Shown here in pieces: positions 11,960 to 22,679 of a DNA stretch of 64,000 nt. The notes beneath the pieces are model-generated. The model saw only the letters and a list, made by a program, of their open reading frames with translations, searched no databases and was not told the origin of the DNA. The translations under genes and the position numbers were made by a program. Location of the stretch: NCBI RefSeq assembly GCF_000247695.1, contig NW_004624776.1, positions 16,929,096 to 16,993,095 of the forward strand, written 5' to 3'. The first letter of the stretch is position 1. Each line of letters begins with the position of its first letter. The stretch is from Heterocephalus glaber (taxonomy: Eukaryota; Chordata; Mammalia; Rodentia; Bathyergidae).

Positions 11960-12200
11960 AGTGTTCCCAACATCTCCCGACAGCCTTTTCAGATCTGGTA
12001 AGAGGTGTGTTGAGCGGACCTTTAGCTGAATAAACAAAAGGGCCGCACCACCGAGGACTGCTGGGTGCTCTGGTCGGGCCGGAGCTGGCAACCCGGCTGT
12101 GCGCGCCGACCGTGCGATCCCCACTGGCGGAAGGAGGAGGTGGTAACTGGCCGGAGGTCTCCACAGCGCACAGCTGGGGCCGACAGGATGAAGTTAGTGG

Positions 12201-14157
12201 AGGCAGAGTTTGGCTCAGGAAGAGGATTTCTCAAGGAACGAAAGCAATCCAAGAATAGAATACACCAGCTGGAAAAAGATTACACTCAAAACCTAGAAGG
12301 ATTCGCCTTCTTAGGGCTACTTCCTGAGTTCCCTTGTTTTGAAGAAATATATTAGAGATTTTTCAAGTCTCTTTTTTTAATAAGGCGAGAGGAGGCTAAA
12401 CACCTAAACACCTGTAAAATGATCCTGTGCCTATCAAGCCCTAAACGCAAAGCACTAAATACTTCCCCCAGCTTTTGTGGCTGTAAATGGCATCATTTGG
12501 TCTGTTATTGCAATGTTGGAGAAATCTTACCCCATGATCACGAAATTGTAAGTGTACCCATCATGTAATATGAGCCTAATATTCTGTGAATAAAAAAATA
12601 TATACTGAAATAAAGGACTATATTATACTTCAAGAACAAAAGAAAACTTGTTCGTGTGTTCATTTACAAATAAATGCTTAATGCTTTCTAGGTGGCAGCT
12701 AATGAATATGATTGTGTTAAAGTAGTCATGCTTTAAAAATGAAAACAAATGATCAATACCAGCTGAAAGTGTGCAAACACATGACTGAATAATTTTCAGC
12801 TTTGGCATTTGACTAAATTGTAAACCATTGGTTAAACTACATTTCATTTATGCTATTTAGAAAAATACTTTCATATGCCTTAATCTAACCGAAGAGTTTA
12901 GTAATTGCTGTTTTTGTTGTTAAAAATCCCTCTAGAATCTCCACTTAAAGCAATTTATAGCTCTTGGTGAGTTAACATTTATTTTGGGTTATAAAACACT
13001 TTGACTGGCAAATAAATGTTCTTTGTTTCCAGTAAAATGGGAATAAAGGCATCAACACTCAAATACTGCTTATTTTCTATTTGAAAAAAAAAGCTGTGGG
13101 AGTCTTAAGAGAGTCTTTAGGAAAGAGAGTTCCTTGGGACTGTTCACTCTGTCTCATCCTTTTATACGTATGATCACACAGTACTGAATTCTTAGTTTTA
13201 TTATTCAATAGAATATTTTCTGCTGTCTGATAAAATGACAACTTCTCGCTTCTTGATTACCTTGGAAATGGAAAACATTTGCTTTCCAATAGTTTTTATC
13301 TTGACCACAAATACTGAAAATGCTCACCTAGTTGTTAGAACATAAAATTCATCTGTGAGACTAAACAATAGTCTTATAAACAAAGGCAATATTTCAGGTG
13401 TTTATTGTATAATGAATTCTGTAAATGTCAGCATTTATGAAGATGTAAAATGCACTTGTTAATAATGAGTCCAAATTGAATACATTCAAATGGAAAAAAG
13501 GCTACACTCAAATTCATGTTCCCTTAGAAATTGTATGCAGGGTTCTTTACTGTATGTGTTTTCATTAGTGTAGTCGTACAAACTTGATTTACATTCTCTC
13601 TGGTTCTTTTCCTTCATCATCTGGTTTACTCAGCCACCCAGGACCAGCACAGCTGCAAGGCTCACCATGAACCAATCTGTCAGGAAGTCTTTTAAACCAT
13701 TCTTAGGCACCATGATCCCAAAAGCCAATGTGTGGTTGACTACTCCCATGCTTACCTTCTTGAGTTACTGATGTAAGTTCCCAAACCTTTGTATCTCCTG
13801 AGGATTGTCCTCAGATGTTCCCACCTGGAGCTCTGATTGCTGTCATCTTCCTGGCCATTCCTTTATTCACAGATAATTTTAGCATCTGGGCCCACCACTA
13901 TTGCTGTTTATCATTCCCAGAACCTTTCAACTTCACACAGATGGTTTCTAAATGTCCACTTTAGCTTCAATCATCCTTTTTTCCGTCATACCAAATATCA
14001 AACCATATGGTTATATCCAAGGCATTATCACCAGCAGTCTCAACATGTCCCAATAGCTATATTCAGACGTCCTAACAGATACATTCTTCTCCACTCCCAC
14101 AATTCTCTGACTTCATATAGTCTTCTCATCCTACCATTTTCACAATTACTGCGTTTC
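12201..14157. other. Intergenic AT-rich sequence upstream of IL17D
   Basis: No gene or young repeat seen. 13600-14150 has the feel of ancient LINE sequence but I cannot name it. Confidence 0.6.
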
Positions 14158-14236
14158 ACCAGCGCTGTAGATGGAACCCAGGACCTTGTGCATGCCAGGC
14201 AAGTGCTCTACTACCAAGCTGCACCCTTTGCCCTAC
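14158..14236 (-). mobile_element. ID-like SINE (old type), antisense
   Basis: gatggaacccaggaccttgt ... gcaagtgctctactaccaag, antisense B and A boxes. Confidence 0.7.
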
Positions 14237-14364
14237 CATTTCACATCTGAGCCCTTGCTCCATTTTTACTCTGCTCTGCTTGCCTGAAATAACACAAAAA
14301 AATCATACAATTAAACTGACGAGACTCAATTATAATTTTCAACAACAAACTTCAGATTAGCATT

Positions 14365-14836
14365 TGCTATAGTTTGGATAAGTGTCCCTCCAAAGATCCA
14401 CATGTCAAAGGCTTGCTTTTCAGTCTATGGCACTATTGGGAAGCCTTGGAACTTTTTTTTTTTTTGGTACAGGGATCAAACTCAGGACCTTGTGCTTGTG
14501 AGGCAGGTGGCAGAACCACTGAGCTAAATCCCCAGCCCAGCCTTGGAACTTTTAAGAGGTGGGGCCTAGGGAGAGGAAGTTAGGTTATTGGGAATGTACT
14601 CTTAAAGGGGATTGTGAGATGCTGGTCTCTCCTTTTCTCTCTGCTTTCAGGCTGACATGAGGGAAACAGCCTTCCTCTGCCACATGCTCTCACCATAATG
14701 TATTGTGCTGCCACAGTCTTAAACCAATAAACAGAGCCAAGTAACTGGATTGAACCTCTGAAACTGTGAACCAAGTTAAACCTTTTCTCAGGTTATTTCA
14801 GGGTATTTTGTCACAGTAACAGAAAGCTGACTAACA
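14365..14836 (+). mobile_element. ERVL-MaLR LTR with ID SINE insert
   Basis: It starts TGCTATAGTTTGGATAAG and ends ...aaagctgactaaca, with the internal landmarks ctctgccacatgctctcacc and cctctgaaactgtgaacc. An antisense ID SINE (14457-14538) splits it with a perfect 15-bp target duplication, agccttggaactttt. Confidence 0.75.
14457..14538 (-). mobile_element. ID-like SINE, antisense, young
   Basis: Poly(T) head, antisense tRNA-like body ending gagctaaatccccagccc, with perfect 15-bp target duplications at 14442-14456 and 14539-14553. Inserted into a MaLR LTR. Confidence 0.9.
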
Positions 14837-15316
14837 CTGCAATCAATATAGTATCCTATTAGCTTTCCCAGCTCTATTCATTTTTTCCAAGACCACTAAT
14901 TTTCATCTCTTTCCTCTTCTCAGATGCTTCCTTACACATTCCATAGAGACATATTCCATAGACATACATGAGAGCTATTACATTTGTTTTCCATCATCAG
15001 CTTTGCAATCAAGCTCATATATGCCACCTTCTTTCCTGATACATTTGAAGAACACTTTTTTGACTCCAGGTCTCTCTACCTACCATCTAATTTCTCTGCT
15101 CCCCTTCACAGCAAAGCATCCTGAATTGTCTTTATTCTGTGGTCTCAAAACCTCAATTCCCATTCTCTCAGCTACTCCAATTGAGTATTTATCGTAATAC
15201 TTCATTCCAGTGACTTTTAACACGTTCATAATAATAATACTATAATATTGCCAAAGCCAAGTTTCTTTATCTTACTAGATTTTTTTCTACCTCTTTTGAC
15301 ACACTTGGTCACTCCT

Positions 15317-15402
15317 TTTTTTTTTTTGTATTGGGGATAGAACTCCGGACCCTGTGCTTGCAAGGCAGGTGGCAGAACCTCTGAGCTAAACCCCTGGCCC
15401 CT
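15317..15402 (-). mobile_element. ID-like SINE, antisense
   Basis: Poly(T) then gtattggggatagaactccg ... ctctgagctaaacccctggc. Confidence 0.85.
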
Positions 15403-15669
15403 TTCATTCTTTTCAATTACTGTTTGCTTAGTATATCTTTCTCACCCCTTTTTCTCAACCTGTCTCTCTGTATCCTTACATGTAAAGTATGTCTCTTATA
15501 AGTAACATGGTTGAGTTTTATTTTTTTAATAGTCTGATAATCTTTGTCATTTAATTGAAAAAATTTACCCTATTTACACTTATTCGCTAATTACTAATAT
15601 AATCAGCACTTACTACTTATGTAAATCCTAATATAATTTTGTTTACTATTTTATAATTACTATTATGGT

Positions 15670-16015
15670 TTGGATATTTTATTGATCAGATTTCTTATTA
15701 CTGAAACCCAGTACCCAAGAGTCACAACTTGAAGAAGTGTTTATCTCACAATTTAAGGAGATTCAGTCCATAGTCAGCTGGCTCCAAGGCAGGAACATCA
15801 TGCCAGAAGGGCATGGTGGAACAAGGCTGCTTAATTCATGGTGTCTGGGGAAGAGAGCAAGGAGCGGCCCCAAAGAGAAATGGGCTAGGGATCATGTGTA
15901 CTACCCAAAGCCATGCCTCCATGACCTACCCAGACACACTCAGGAGAATGCTCTACTAATCTGCTAGGTGTTTCTTGATCCAGTGAAGTTGACATATCAG
16001 GATTAATGGTCACAA
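15670..16015 (-). mobile_element. ERVL-MaLR LTR, antisense
   Basis: In reverse complement it shows the MaLR landmarks: tccctgagtgtgtctgg-type 3' parts, the 'ccttggagccagctgac' segment and a terminal rodent LTR end near 15670. It closely resembles the antisense LTR at 16721-17058. The sequence between them may be internal remnant of one antisense element. Confidence 0.6.
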
Positions 16016-16274
16016 TTCATCCCTTTCAACTTCACTTCAAAACATCTCTTCAAATCATAATTAATCTGCAAATAAAGACAATGACAAGTTCATGATTTCC
16101 CAACTGAAACATCTTGAGCCTGACCTTTATTGTCTGCCTTCCTATCAGCATTGCGGTCTTCTGACTTCTAACCAGAATCTCCTATCAAGTTCAGCTTACA
16201 ACATTCTAGGGCTTCAGTAGCCAGCATCTTCAAACCTTTCCAAACTCCTCCTACAAACCAGTTCCAAAGGCTTC

Positions 16275-16653
16275 TGTGATGGCTTGTGTTTAGATGTCTG
16301 CCCAAAGCCTCATGCAGTCTTAGGTGGGGCTGTTTCAAAGGTGGCTGAATCTAGAGTATATGATTGATTCATGGTGCAATGCTAGGCTGGAGAGTACTAG
16401 GATTAAGGTTGTGAGTGCTATTCCTCCTAAGTAGTCTGAATAAAATAAAAGGGGCAGAAAGATGCTTGTTGGTTCCCTTGTTGCTTTTGCTGTCTACCAC
16501 CACCATGAACTGTTGCCCCTCTGCCACCCTGCCTTGGAGTCAGCTGATTATGGACTGAAACTTCTACAAACTGTAAGCCAAATAAACACTTCCCCCTTTA
16601 ACTTTGGGTGTTGAGTATTTTGTCTCTGCAATAAGAGAAGAGTAACTAAGACA
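16275..16653 (+). mobile_element. Complete solo ERVL-MaLR LTR with 5-bp target duplication
   Basis: It begins TGTGATGGCTTGTG and ends AACTAAGACA, giving the TG...CA termini. It is flanked by the 5-bp duplication gcttc (16270-16274 and 16654-16658), the expected length for ERVL. It is 379 bp long. It lies between two antisense LTRs and is the younger insertion. Confidence 0.8.
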
Positions 16654-16720
16654 GCTTCTAAACCACATGGTCAGGTACAGACACAGCAATGACCCCAATT
16701 TTCTAGTGCCAATTTTTTGT

Positions 16721-17058
16721 ACTGGTCAGGTTTCTCATTGCTAAGACACAATACCTGGCACAATTTAAAGGGGGAAAGGTTTAATTTAGCTCATAGTTTG
16801 GGTGGATTTAGTCCAGAGAGCTGGCTCCAAGGCAGTAACGTCATGGTAGAAGGGTATGGTAGAGCAAAGCTCCTTAATTTATGGTGGCTGGGAAGCAGAG
16901 CAGGGGAATGGCACCAGAGGCATCAGGCAAGAGATCATTTATAGTACCAGAGGCCATGACTTCATGACCCTTCCAGAGAAGCCCTGGAGCATGTTCTACT
17001 AATCTTCTAGGTGTTTCTTAGTTCAGTGAAGTTCACATATTATAATTAATGGTCACAG
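16721..17058 (-). mobile_element. ERVL-MaLR LTR, antisense
   Basis: Read in reverse, it contains 'ccttggagccagctctctgg', a polyadenylation region (attaaacctttccccctt) and the terminal 'cttagcaatgagaaacctgac' of a MaLR LTR. It is the same subfamily as 15670-16015. Confidence 0.65.
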
Positions 17059-17064
17059 ATGTGT

Positions 17065-17405
17065 TTATGTCTTCCTCAAATGTTCTGTGTTGGAAGCTTG
17101 GTCTTCAGTGTGGAAATTATGGTGTAGTTCCTTTAAGGGTGAGGCCCAGAGGCAGGCTCTTAAGTTCACTGTGGGGTGGGTGGAGTGCACCCTTGGAACA
17201 GATTCTGAGACCCTAGTCTCTCTAATATCCTTCTGGGGATGTAATCTCCTCCTGCACCTGCTCCTGCTGTTGTGATGCCAGCAGCCATGGATTCTTCACT
17301 AGATCAAAGCCAATACTGGTGCCTTAGTCTTGAACCTCCCAAACTAGGAGACAGATTAACCTCTTTTCTTTCTAAAGTTAGCCTCCCTCAGGTACTTAAT
17401 TATAG
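17065..17405 (+). mobile_element. Degenerate MaLR-type LTR
   Basis: A looser match to the same LTR plan: ...gaggcccagaggcaggctc, ...ctagtctctctaatatccttc, and an end of cctccctcaggtacttaattatag. The subfamily is not determined. Confidence 0.45.
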
Positions 17406-17559
17406 TAATTAAAAACAAATTAATTCCATTACTAATGTAATTACTAATTTTATAGAGCTTAAATCCTACAATCTTGCTACTTGTTTTCTCTTTGTCCATC
17501 TGTTCTTTGTCCCTTTATTTCTCCTTTACTTGCCCTTCTTGGCATTAATCAAGATTTTG

Positions 17560-17800
17560 AGGGAGAGGGCATTGGGGATTGAACCCAGGGCCTTCTCACT
17601 AAGCTAATTACAGGCCCCCAGGCCTTTCTTTTATTACTTTTATTTATTTTTTGAGACACGGTCTTGCTATGCAGTTCAGGCTGGGCTTGAACTCACTATG
17701 TAGCCCAGTCTGGCTTCAAACTCATGGCAATCCTCCTGCCTCAGCCTCCAGAGCACTGGGATTACAGGCATGCACTACCACGCCCAGCTCAAATGCTCAT
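17560..17800 (-). mobile_element. B1-plus-ID dimer, antisense
   Basis: ttggggattgaacccagggc (ID part), then ttttgagacacggtcttgct, a duplicated 'ctcactatgtagcccag' segment and gggattacaggcatgcacta (B1 part). Confidence 0.78.
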
Positions 17801-18094
17801 TTTAAATCAAGAATTTTTATCACTATGTTTTATCCTCTATTAGCTTTATTTTTTCCATTAGCTTTATTTCAAAACTTTTATTTTGAAATAATTTCTGACT
17901 TATGGAAAAATTGTAAGAATAGTACAAAGAAAACACCATATACCTTCCACTCAGATCCAGTAGTTGTTAAGATATTTTCACATTTCTTTTCTCATATTTT
18001 TTCTGTACCACTGAGTTGTTGAATTGCAAATATCAAGACTCTATGGTGTCTTTAAAACACACCACACATACCCCCAGCCCAGGATCTGTGTGTG

Positions 18095-18252
18095 TGTGTG
18101 TGTTCCTGGTTAATTGAGATAGCATCTCACTATGTAGTTCAGGCTATCCTTGTACTTACTCTGTAACCTAGACTGGCCTTGAATTCACAGTGATCCTCCT
18201 GCCTCGAACTCTCAAGTGCTGGGATTACAGATGTGTGCCACCACACCTGGGG
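18095..18252 (-). mobile_element. B1-type SINE, antisense
   Basis: ctcactatgtagttcaggct, cctagactggccttgaattc, gtgctgggattacagatgtg; preceded by a (TG)n run. Confidence 0.75.
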
Positions 18253-18254
18253 AT

Positions 18255-19265
18255 CTGGTTTGGGATCATGCATCCCTTTCATTGACATGCAGTCCCTTAG
18301 TCTAATCTGAAATAATTCCTTAGACATTTTCCTGTCTTTCATGTCCTTAAGTTTTGGGAAGTTTGGACATAAGCAGTGGTATGGAAAGGTGGCACCCATG
18401 GGTCCTAGAGTCCCAGTTTTACTTTCCACTAAACCCACAGTCATCATGTTGAAGAGAAAGTCTTCAGAGAACACAGACCCAAAGTGACTAAACAGGAACC
18501 CCACAAGACAATCTGCCAGATTGTCCTCGAAACCTGCTTCACCAAAACCGGAACCTAAAACCAGAAAAACATCTACTAAGAAAGAACCTGGAACAAACCT
18601 GGGACAACTTTTAAAAGCAATTTTTACCAAGTGTTTTGTATATACTAAACTTTAAAGACTCTATTAGTTGGCATACAAAATATATAATATATAAGGATGG
18701 ATATTTTCCCCTGTCACAGTCATGGTTTCTGGAAATTTCCATCTTATCAAGCAAAATGTTTTGAATTCTATCTTAATATTGGAAGCTGTGTGTAAAGTTG
18801 ATTCAGCTTTTCATGCACTCACTTTTAAGAATTTAGTCCTGTGAATACTGTGGTATTTTTAATGTGCATATTTGAGTTTTCCATGTAGTTTTTCTGGAGC
18901 AGTAATCAGTGGTGCTTTTGTACCTAGGTTCTATGATTTTAATGAAATGTAGATAGTTGTGGCAACTGCTGACTATTTGTGGTTTAAAATAAAAGGCGAT
19001 TTAAAACAAAAGAGTTTCTTGTCTGCAAAAAATTTTTTTCATAAGATTGGGCCAGCTATTTTGTAGAACTCTCATCAATTTGAGATGCTTCCTCATGATT
19101 AGGGTTGGGTTAGATTTTTTGGCAGGAATATTAACTAGGTCATCTTGTGCCCTCTCAGTACTCCACGTCAGGAAGCACATGGTTTCCATCTGTCCCATTA
19201 TCGATCATGTTTACTTTGGTCATTGGTTAAGGTAGTATCCTTTATCACAATTACCTAACAAAAAA
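18255..19265. mobile_element. Old L1M-type 3' UTR split by the HMGN3 pseudogene
   Basis: Left part 18255-18370 (tctgaaataattccttagac, ttcatgtccttaag) and right part 19012-19265 (ccagctattttgtagaactc, ttggcaggaatattaactag, aggaagcacatggtttccat) correspond to consecutive segments of an ancient L1 3' UTR. The pseudogene lies between them. Confidence 0.55.
18446..19011 (+). pseudogene. HMGN3: HMGN3-like processed pseudogene
   Basis: From the ATG at 18446 the plus strand reads MLKRKSSENTDPK, then a stop. After a frame change it reads [20 protein letters not shown] and [10 protein letters not shown]. This is the nucleosome-binding domain of HMGN3, a nucleosome-binding HMG protein (KRKSPENT, RRSARLSAKPAPPKPEPK and KKEPG are its hallmarks). 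A frameshift near 18486-18510 and a premature stop break it, and the C-terminal third is missing. No introns are present. The copy runs into an AT-rich 3' UTR-like stretch ending with AATAAA (18988-18993) and a short A-rich tail. It sits inside an old L1 3'-end fragment. Clear target-site duplications were not found. HMGN3 fits better than HMGN1/2/4. Confidence 0.8.
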
Positions 19266-19492
19266 CTTTCCTTCCCTTGCTTTAGCTTCTATTGGTTCTT
19301 GCCTGATCAAATTCTGTCGTGTTGGTTTCAAAACGGTGACTTTTCTAATTGTGCCGTTCTTTCTATATTTGTTAGTTGAACTGTGCTGTCATTTGCATGC
19401 ATGTCCACGTATTAAGGAGGGTACTATTGGGAAGTGCTGTGGACCTTTAGGACATGTGGCCTGAGAGGTCTTTAGGTTATTGGAGGCATGCT

Positions 19493-19845
19493 GTTTGCTT
19501 TAGTCACTTTCCTTGTTGCTGGGACAAAATAAATGACACCCATAACCTAAAGGGGGAGAGGTTTATTTTGCCTCATGTGTTTAGTTTATAGTTGGCTCCA
19601 AGGAAGTCATGATGGAAGGGCTTGGGTGGAGGAAAGCTGTTCACATCATGGCAAGCTAGGAAGCAGAGTCAAGGGAGGAGTTGGAAAGGAAGTTACACCC
19701 TTCCACATCACACTCATAGTGACCCTCGTCTTCTGACCAGACCTCACCTCTGAACAGCAAGTCAGCTATACTGCCCCCATAATCCAATCACCTCCCAAAC
19801 ACATGAGACATTGGGGACCATTTGGATCTAAACCATAATACCTCT
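19493..19845 (-). mobile_element. ERVL-MaLR LTR, antisense, nested
   Basis: In reverse complement it starts tattatggtttagatccaaa and ends ...cagcaacaaggaaagtgac, with gattggattatgggggcag and the aataaacctctccccct polyadenylation region. It is inserted in the sense MaLR LTR around it. Confidence 0.75.
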
Positions 19846-19887
19846 GAAGGGAATTGTGGGTTTGTGGGACCCTGACCCCTTCCTGTT

Positions 19888-20325
19888 TGCTGTGGGTAAA
19901 CCTAAGACCTAACTGGGGATGACAAGAGATAAGGAAAAGATCAGAGATATACATGTAAAGAGAATGGTTGGGGCTATGTGGGATGCAGCCCTCTGATGGA
20001 GAAACTGACACAGTGCCCATTCAGCATGTTTATTTTATACAGTTTCAAGGGGGAGTGTTCGGGGCAGTTTCAGAAAGAACAAGCTCTTTGTATTCTTTTC
20101 AGAGCATAGAAAGTAGGACATTCTCAAGGCTAGCTAGCTATGCTATGGTTAGTTATCTGGAACACTGAGCTCCCTGTGTTGTTCCCCTTATCACCTGAGC
20201 TAAAGATCAGGAGCTGAGTACAAGAAGTGTCTTTGACAGCTTAATGTCTCCAGAGCTAGTTTTGCACATTACTCAGGGGTTCAGTTGAAGATCCTTGGCT
20301 CAGTCACTTCCTACAGCTCCCTACA
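19888..20325 (-). mobile_element. Solo ERVK-type LTR with 6-bp target duplication
   Basis: On the minus strand the element starts TGTAGGGAGCTG and ends ACCCACAGCA, giving TG...CA termini. The flanks are cctgtt at 19882-19887 and 20326-20331, a 6-bp duplication typical of ERV class II. A TATAAAATAAA cluster (core promoter and polyadenylation hexamer) lies in the middle. It is 438 bp long. No internal retroviral region remains. Confidence 0.75.
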
Positions 20326-20495
20326 CCTGTTTCAAACTTTGTTTCCTAGATCATAAGATGGTTTATTCCACCACATGCTTCTGCCATAATGTTTTGCCCT
20401 TTCCAGAGGCCCAAAGTAATGGAGCAACCTAATGTTCCACTGGTACCTCCAGAATCAAGAGCCAATATCAACCTTTCTTTTTAAAAGTTAATTGC

Positions 20496-20575
20496 TGGGC
20501 CAGGGATTTAGCTCGGTGGTTCCGCCACCTGCCTCGAAAGTGCAAGGTCTTGAGTTCAATCTCTGGTACCAAAAG
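20496..20575 (+). mobile_element. ID-like SINE, first of a serial pair
   Basis: ccagggatttagctcggtgg ... tgagttcaatctctggtacc. Flanked by aaagttaattgc at 20484-20495 and the near-copy at 20576-20588. Confidence 0.85.
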
Positions 20576-20591
20576 AAAGTTTAATTGCCTC

Positions 20592-20669
20592 TGGGCTGGG
20601 GATTTAGCTCAGTGGTTTAACCACCTGCCTTGTGAGCACAAGGTCCCATTCTCCAGTACTGAAAAAAGA
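20592..20669 (+). mobile_element. ID-like SINE, second of a serial pair
   Basis: gctggggatttagctcagtg ... ccattctccagtactg. Flanked by aaagtt(t)aattgcctc at 20576-20591 and 20670-20684. It has lost part of its B box. Confidence 0.83.
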
Positions 20670-21125
20670 AAAGTTAATTGCCTCAGGCATATCATTATAG
20701 TGATGGGGAGCTGACAAATACAAACTGTTAGCTTATTCATTATAGATGCTTCTTTGCTCCCAGTGCAGGGGAAACTTAGAAAGCTCAGTATGTGTTCTTG
20801 ACCTATTACAGTCTGGAATTGTCTGAGTGATACAAGATTGGGCTAACATCCAATCCCAATTTTTTTAGTATTATGTTTTATTTCTAAATGTTGAAAAACC
20901 CACAAGGTGTTGTTATTGTCATTGTTTTAAATAGTCAATATTCTTTCACATATGGTTGTATCTTTCTGGTGCTTTTCATCTTTTCTGCCATTTCATGTTT
21001 CCTTCCTCAATCACTTCACTTTCACCTATAAAAGCATTTTTAGTATTTTCTGTAGACCCAGACTGCTTATAATTAATTTTCTCAAATTTTGTTTATCCAA
21101 AAGTCTTTAAAGTTTAAAGGATATA

Positions 21126-21217
21126 GTGGCCAGGGATTTAGCTCAGTGGTTCCACCACCTGCCTTGCAAGCTAAGGACCTGAGTTCGATCCCCAGTACCA
21201 AAAAAAAAAAAAAAAAA
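21126..21217 (+). mobile_element. ID-like SINE, young
   Basis: gatttagctcagtggttcca ... gagttcgatccccagtacca and a 20-odd A tail. Perfect 15-bp target duplications agtttaaaggatata at 21111-21125 and 21218-21232. Confidence 0.92.
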
Positions 21218-21493
21218 AGTTTAAAGGATATATTTACTGAAATAGAATTCTAGGTTGGGAGATTTCTCTGCCCTTCAGCCCTTTAAATATGTATTCTATT
21301 GTCTTTTTGTTCCATAGTTTCTATTGAAAAGTTAGCTGCTAGTCTTAAAGTTCCTCTGAAAATCATGTGTTCTTTTTAATCCTGGTTAAAAAATTTTTTT
21401 GTATTTGCTTTTTAACAGTTTGAACATATCTATGGTATAGTTTTATTTGTATCACTCTCTTGGTGTTTCCTGAGCTTCTTGAATCAGTGGGTT

Positions 21494-22500
21494 GGTATCT
21501 GTTATGGATTAGATCTAGAATTTTCTCCAAAATCTCATTTCTTCAGTGGTGGAGCTTTTGGATGGTGACTGGATCATGGGAGCAATACACTTGTTGTAAA
21601 TTCACTGATGAGTTCATAGCTGAATATAAATGCAGACAGTAAAGGCCAGGCTCAAGAGGTTTCAGTTGGGAACAAGGATTATATTGGCAGCTAGACTAGA
21701 GGCCATCTGTATTACTCTATAGCAGGCAATTTTGTATCATTTTACCCATGACCTGAGAATTTGGGGGAAACTTTTAAGGGTGATGGATTATTTAATCTAG
21801 TGGAAGCCCAACATTCAAATGATGGCATGGGTACAGATGGCTGCTTTTAGGAGCAAACAGAGATGAATGATTTGAAAATTTTCAATTTCACCAGAAAGGA
21901 AGTGCATGCAAAACTGGGGCAAAGAAGAGCATGGTTGCTGAAAAAAAATAGCATTAGAAAGAAGTCAAGTACTTTGGATCAGGCCAACAGCAAAGGTGGC
22001 TTGAAGGCATCTCAGGAATCAGCAATATTCCAATCTTTGCAGGTTCAAGGGCACAAAACTGGAGTTTTCATTTGAGAAGACAGCTCTTGGGCCCCTTGTG
22101 TGAAAAGGATCATCTAGGGAAGTGTGTCCCCAATTTCAATCATCCATGCACTCAGAGGCCTCTGCAGCCATGAAACAAGGGGACCTGACTATTCCTCAAA
22201 CTGGCTAACCTTGGCATCCTCTATGTGGTGTTGGTTTTTCAGGCATGTAGAAGGCAAGAGTTATGAGGTTATGGAGGGTTCCACTAAGCTTTCAGAAGAA
22301 TACCTGAGAGAGTGATGCATGAAGCTATGAGCATGATGCTGAAAGTACAGTGGAGATCCCAGAAATTTGTAGATACCAGAAATATGGAATGTCTGCTGAG
22401 GAAAACCACAGGCAGTAAGCAGATCATTTTTCTCTAGGCTGAGCCTAAGACTCAGCTCAAACCCAGAAATGGGAAATATCTCAGAGATGAAAACAATCAG
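21494..22500 (+). mobile_element. Probable MaLR LTR fragment and internal remnant
   Basis: 21494-21650 resembles the first part of a MaLR LTR (ctgttatggattagatctag, ggtgactggatcatggg). What follows to about 22500 is non-coding and reminiscent of MaLR internal sequence, but I recognise it only loosely. The open frames in it are short and not conserved-looking. Confidence 0.35.
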
Positions 22501-22679
22501 AATCATCAGCTCATCTACAGCTTTCCTCTCTGGAATTTTAGTCTTATTGCATCCACACTTCTCCAGTAACTGAACATTTTTGCCATCTTTTTTTTTTCTT
22601 GTGGTGTCTACCAAGAACCTTGATCTTGGTAGACACTGAACTCCAACCCTAGCCCAATTTTTAAAAAACTTTAGTTGCA

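Larger units (their letters stand above)
10950..12200. promoter_or_regulatory. CpG island at the IL17D 5' end
   Basis: GC content and CpG density rise abruptly here against an AT-rich background. The core, 11140-11900, is very rich in CG dinucleotides and GGGCGG/CCGCCC Sp1-type boxes, and covers the IL17D first coding exon and its upstream flank. This is the only CpG island in the window and marks a promoter, presumably for IL17D on the minus strand. Transcription in the plus direction from the same island is possible but nothing visible supports a gene there. The long open frames on both strands here are explained by the scarcity of AT-rich stop codons. Confidence 0.88.
19380..20725 (+). mobile_element. 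Old MaLR LTR carrying a nest of later insertions
   Basis: Fragments in sense order at 19400-19490, 19846-19887, 20326-20485 and 20685-20725 read as one MaLR LTR: tattgggaagtgctg..., cctctgaagggaattgtggg, the 'cacatgcttctgccataatg' segment and a terminal ...ggggagctgacaaa. It is interrupted by an antisense MaLR LTR, an ERVK-type LTR and two ID SINEs. Confidence 0.6.

Noticed and set aside
10952..11973. Several long overlapping open frames on both strands in the CpG island
   Set aside because: GC-rich sequence lacks stop codons; only the frame encoding IL17D shows protein similarity and proper splice boundaries.
18139..18630. 163-codon minus-strand open frame
   Set aside because: It is the antisense of a B1 SINE joined to the antisense of the HMGN3-like pseudogene.
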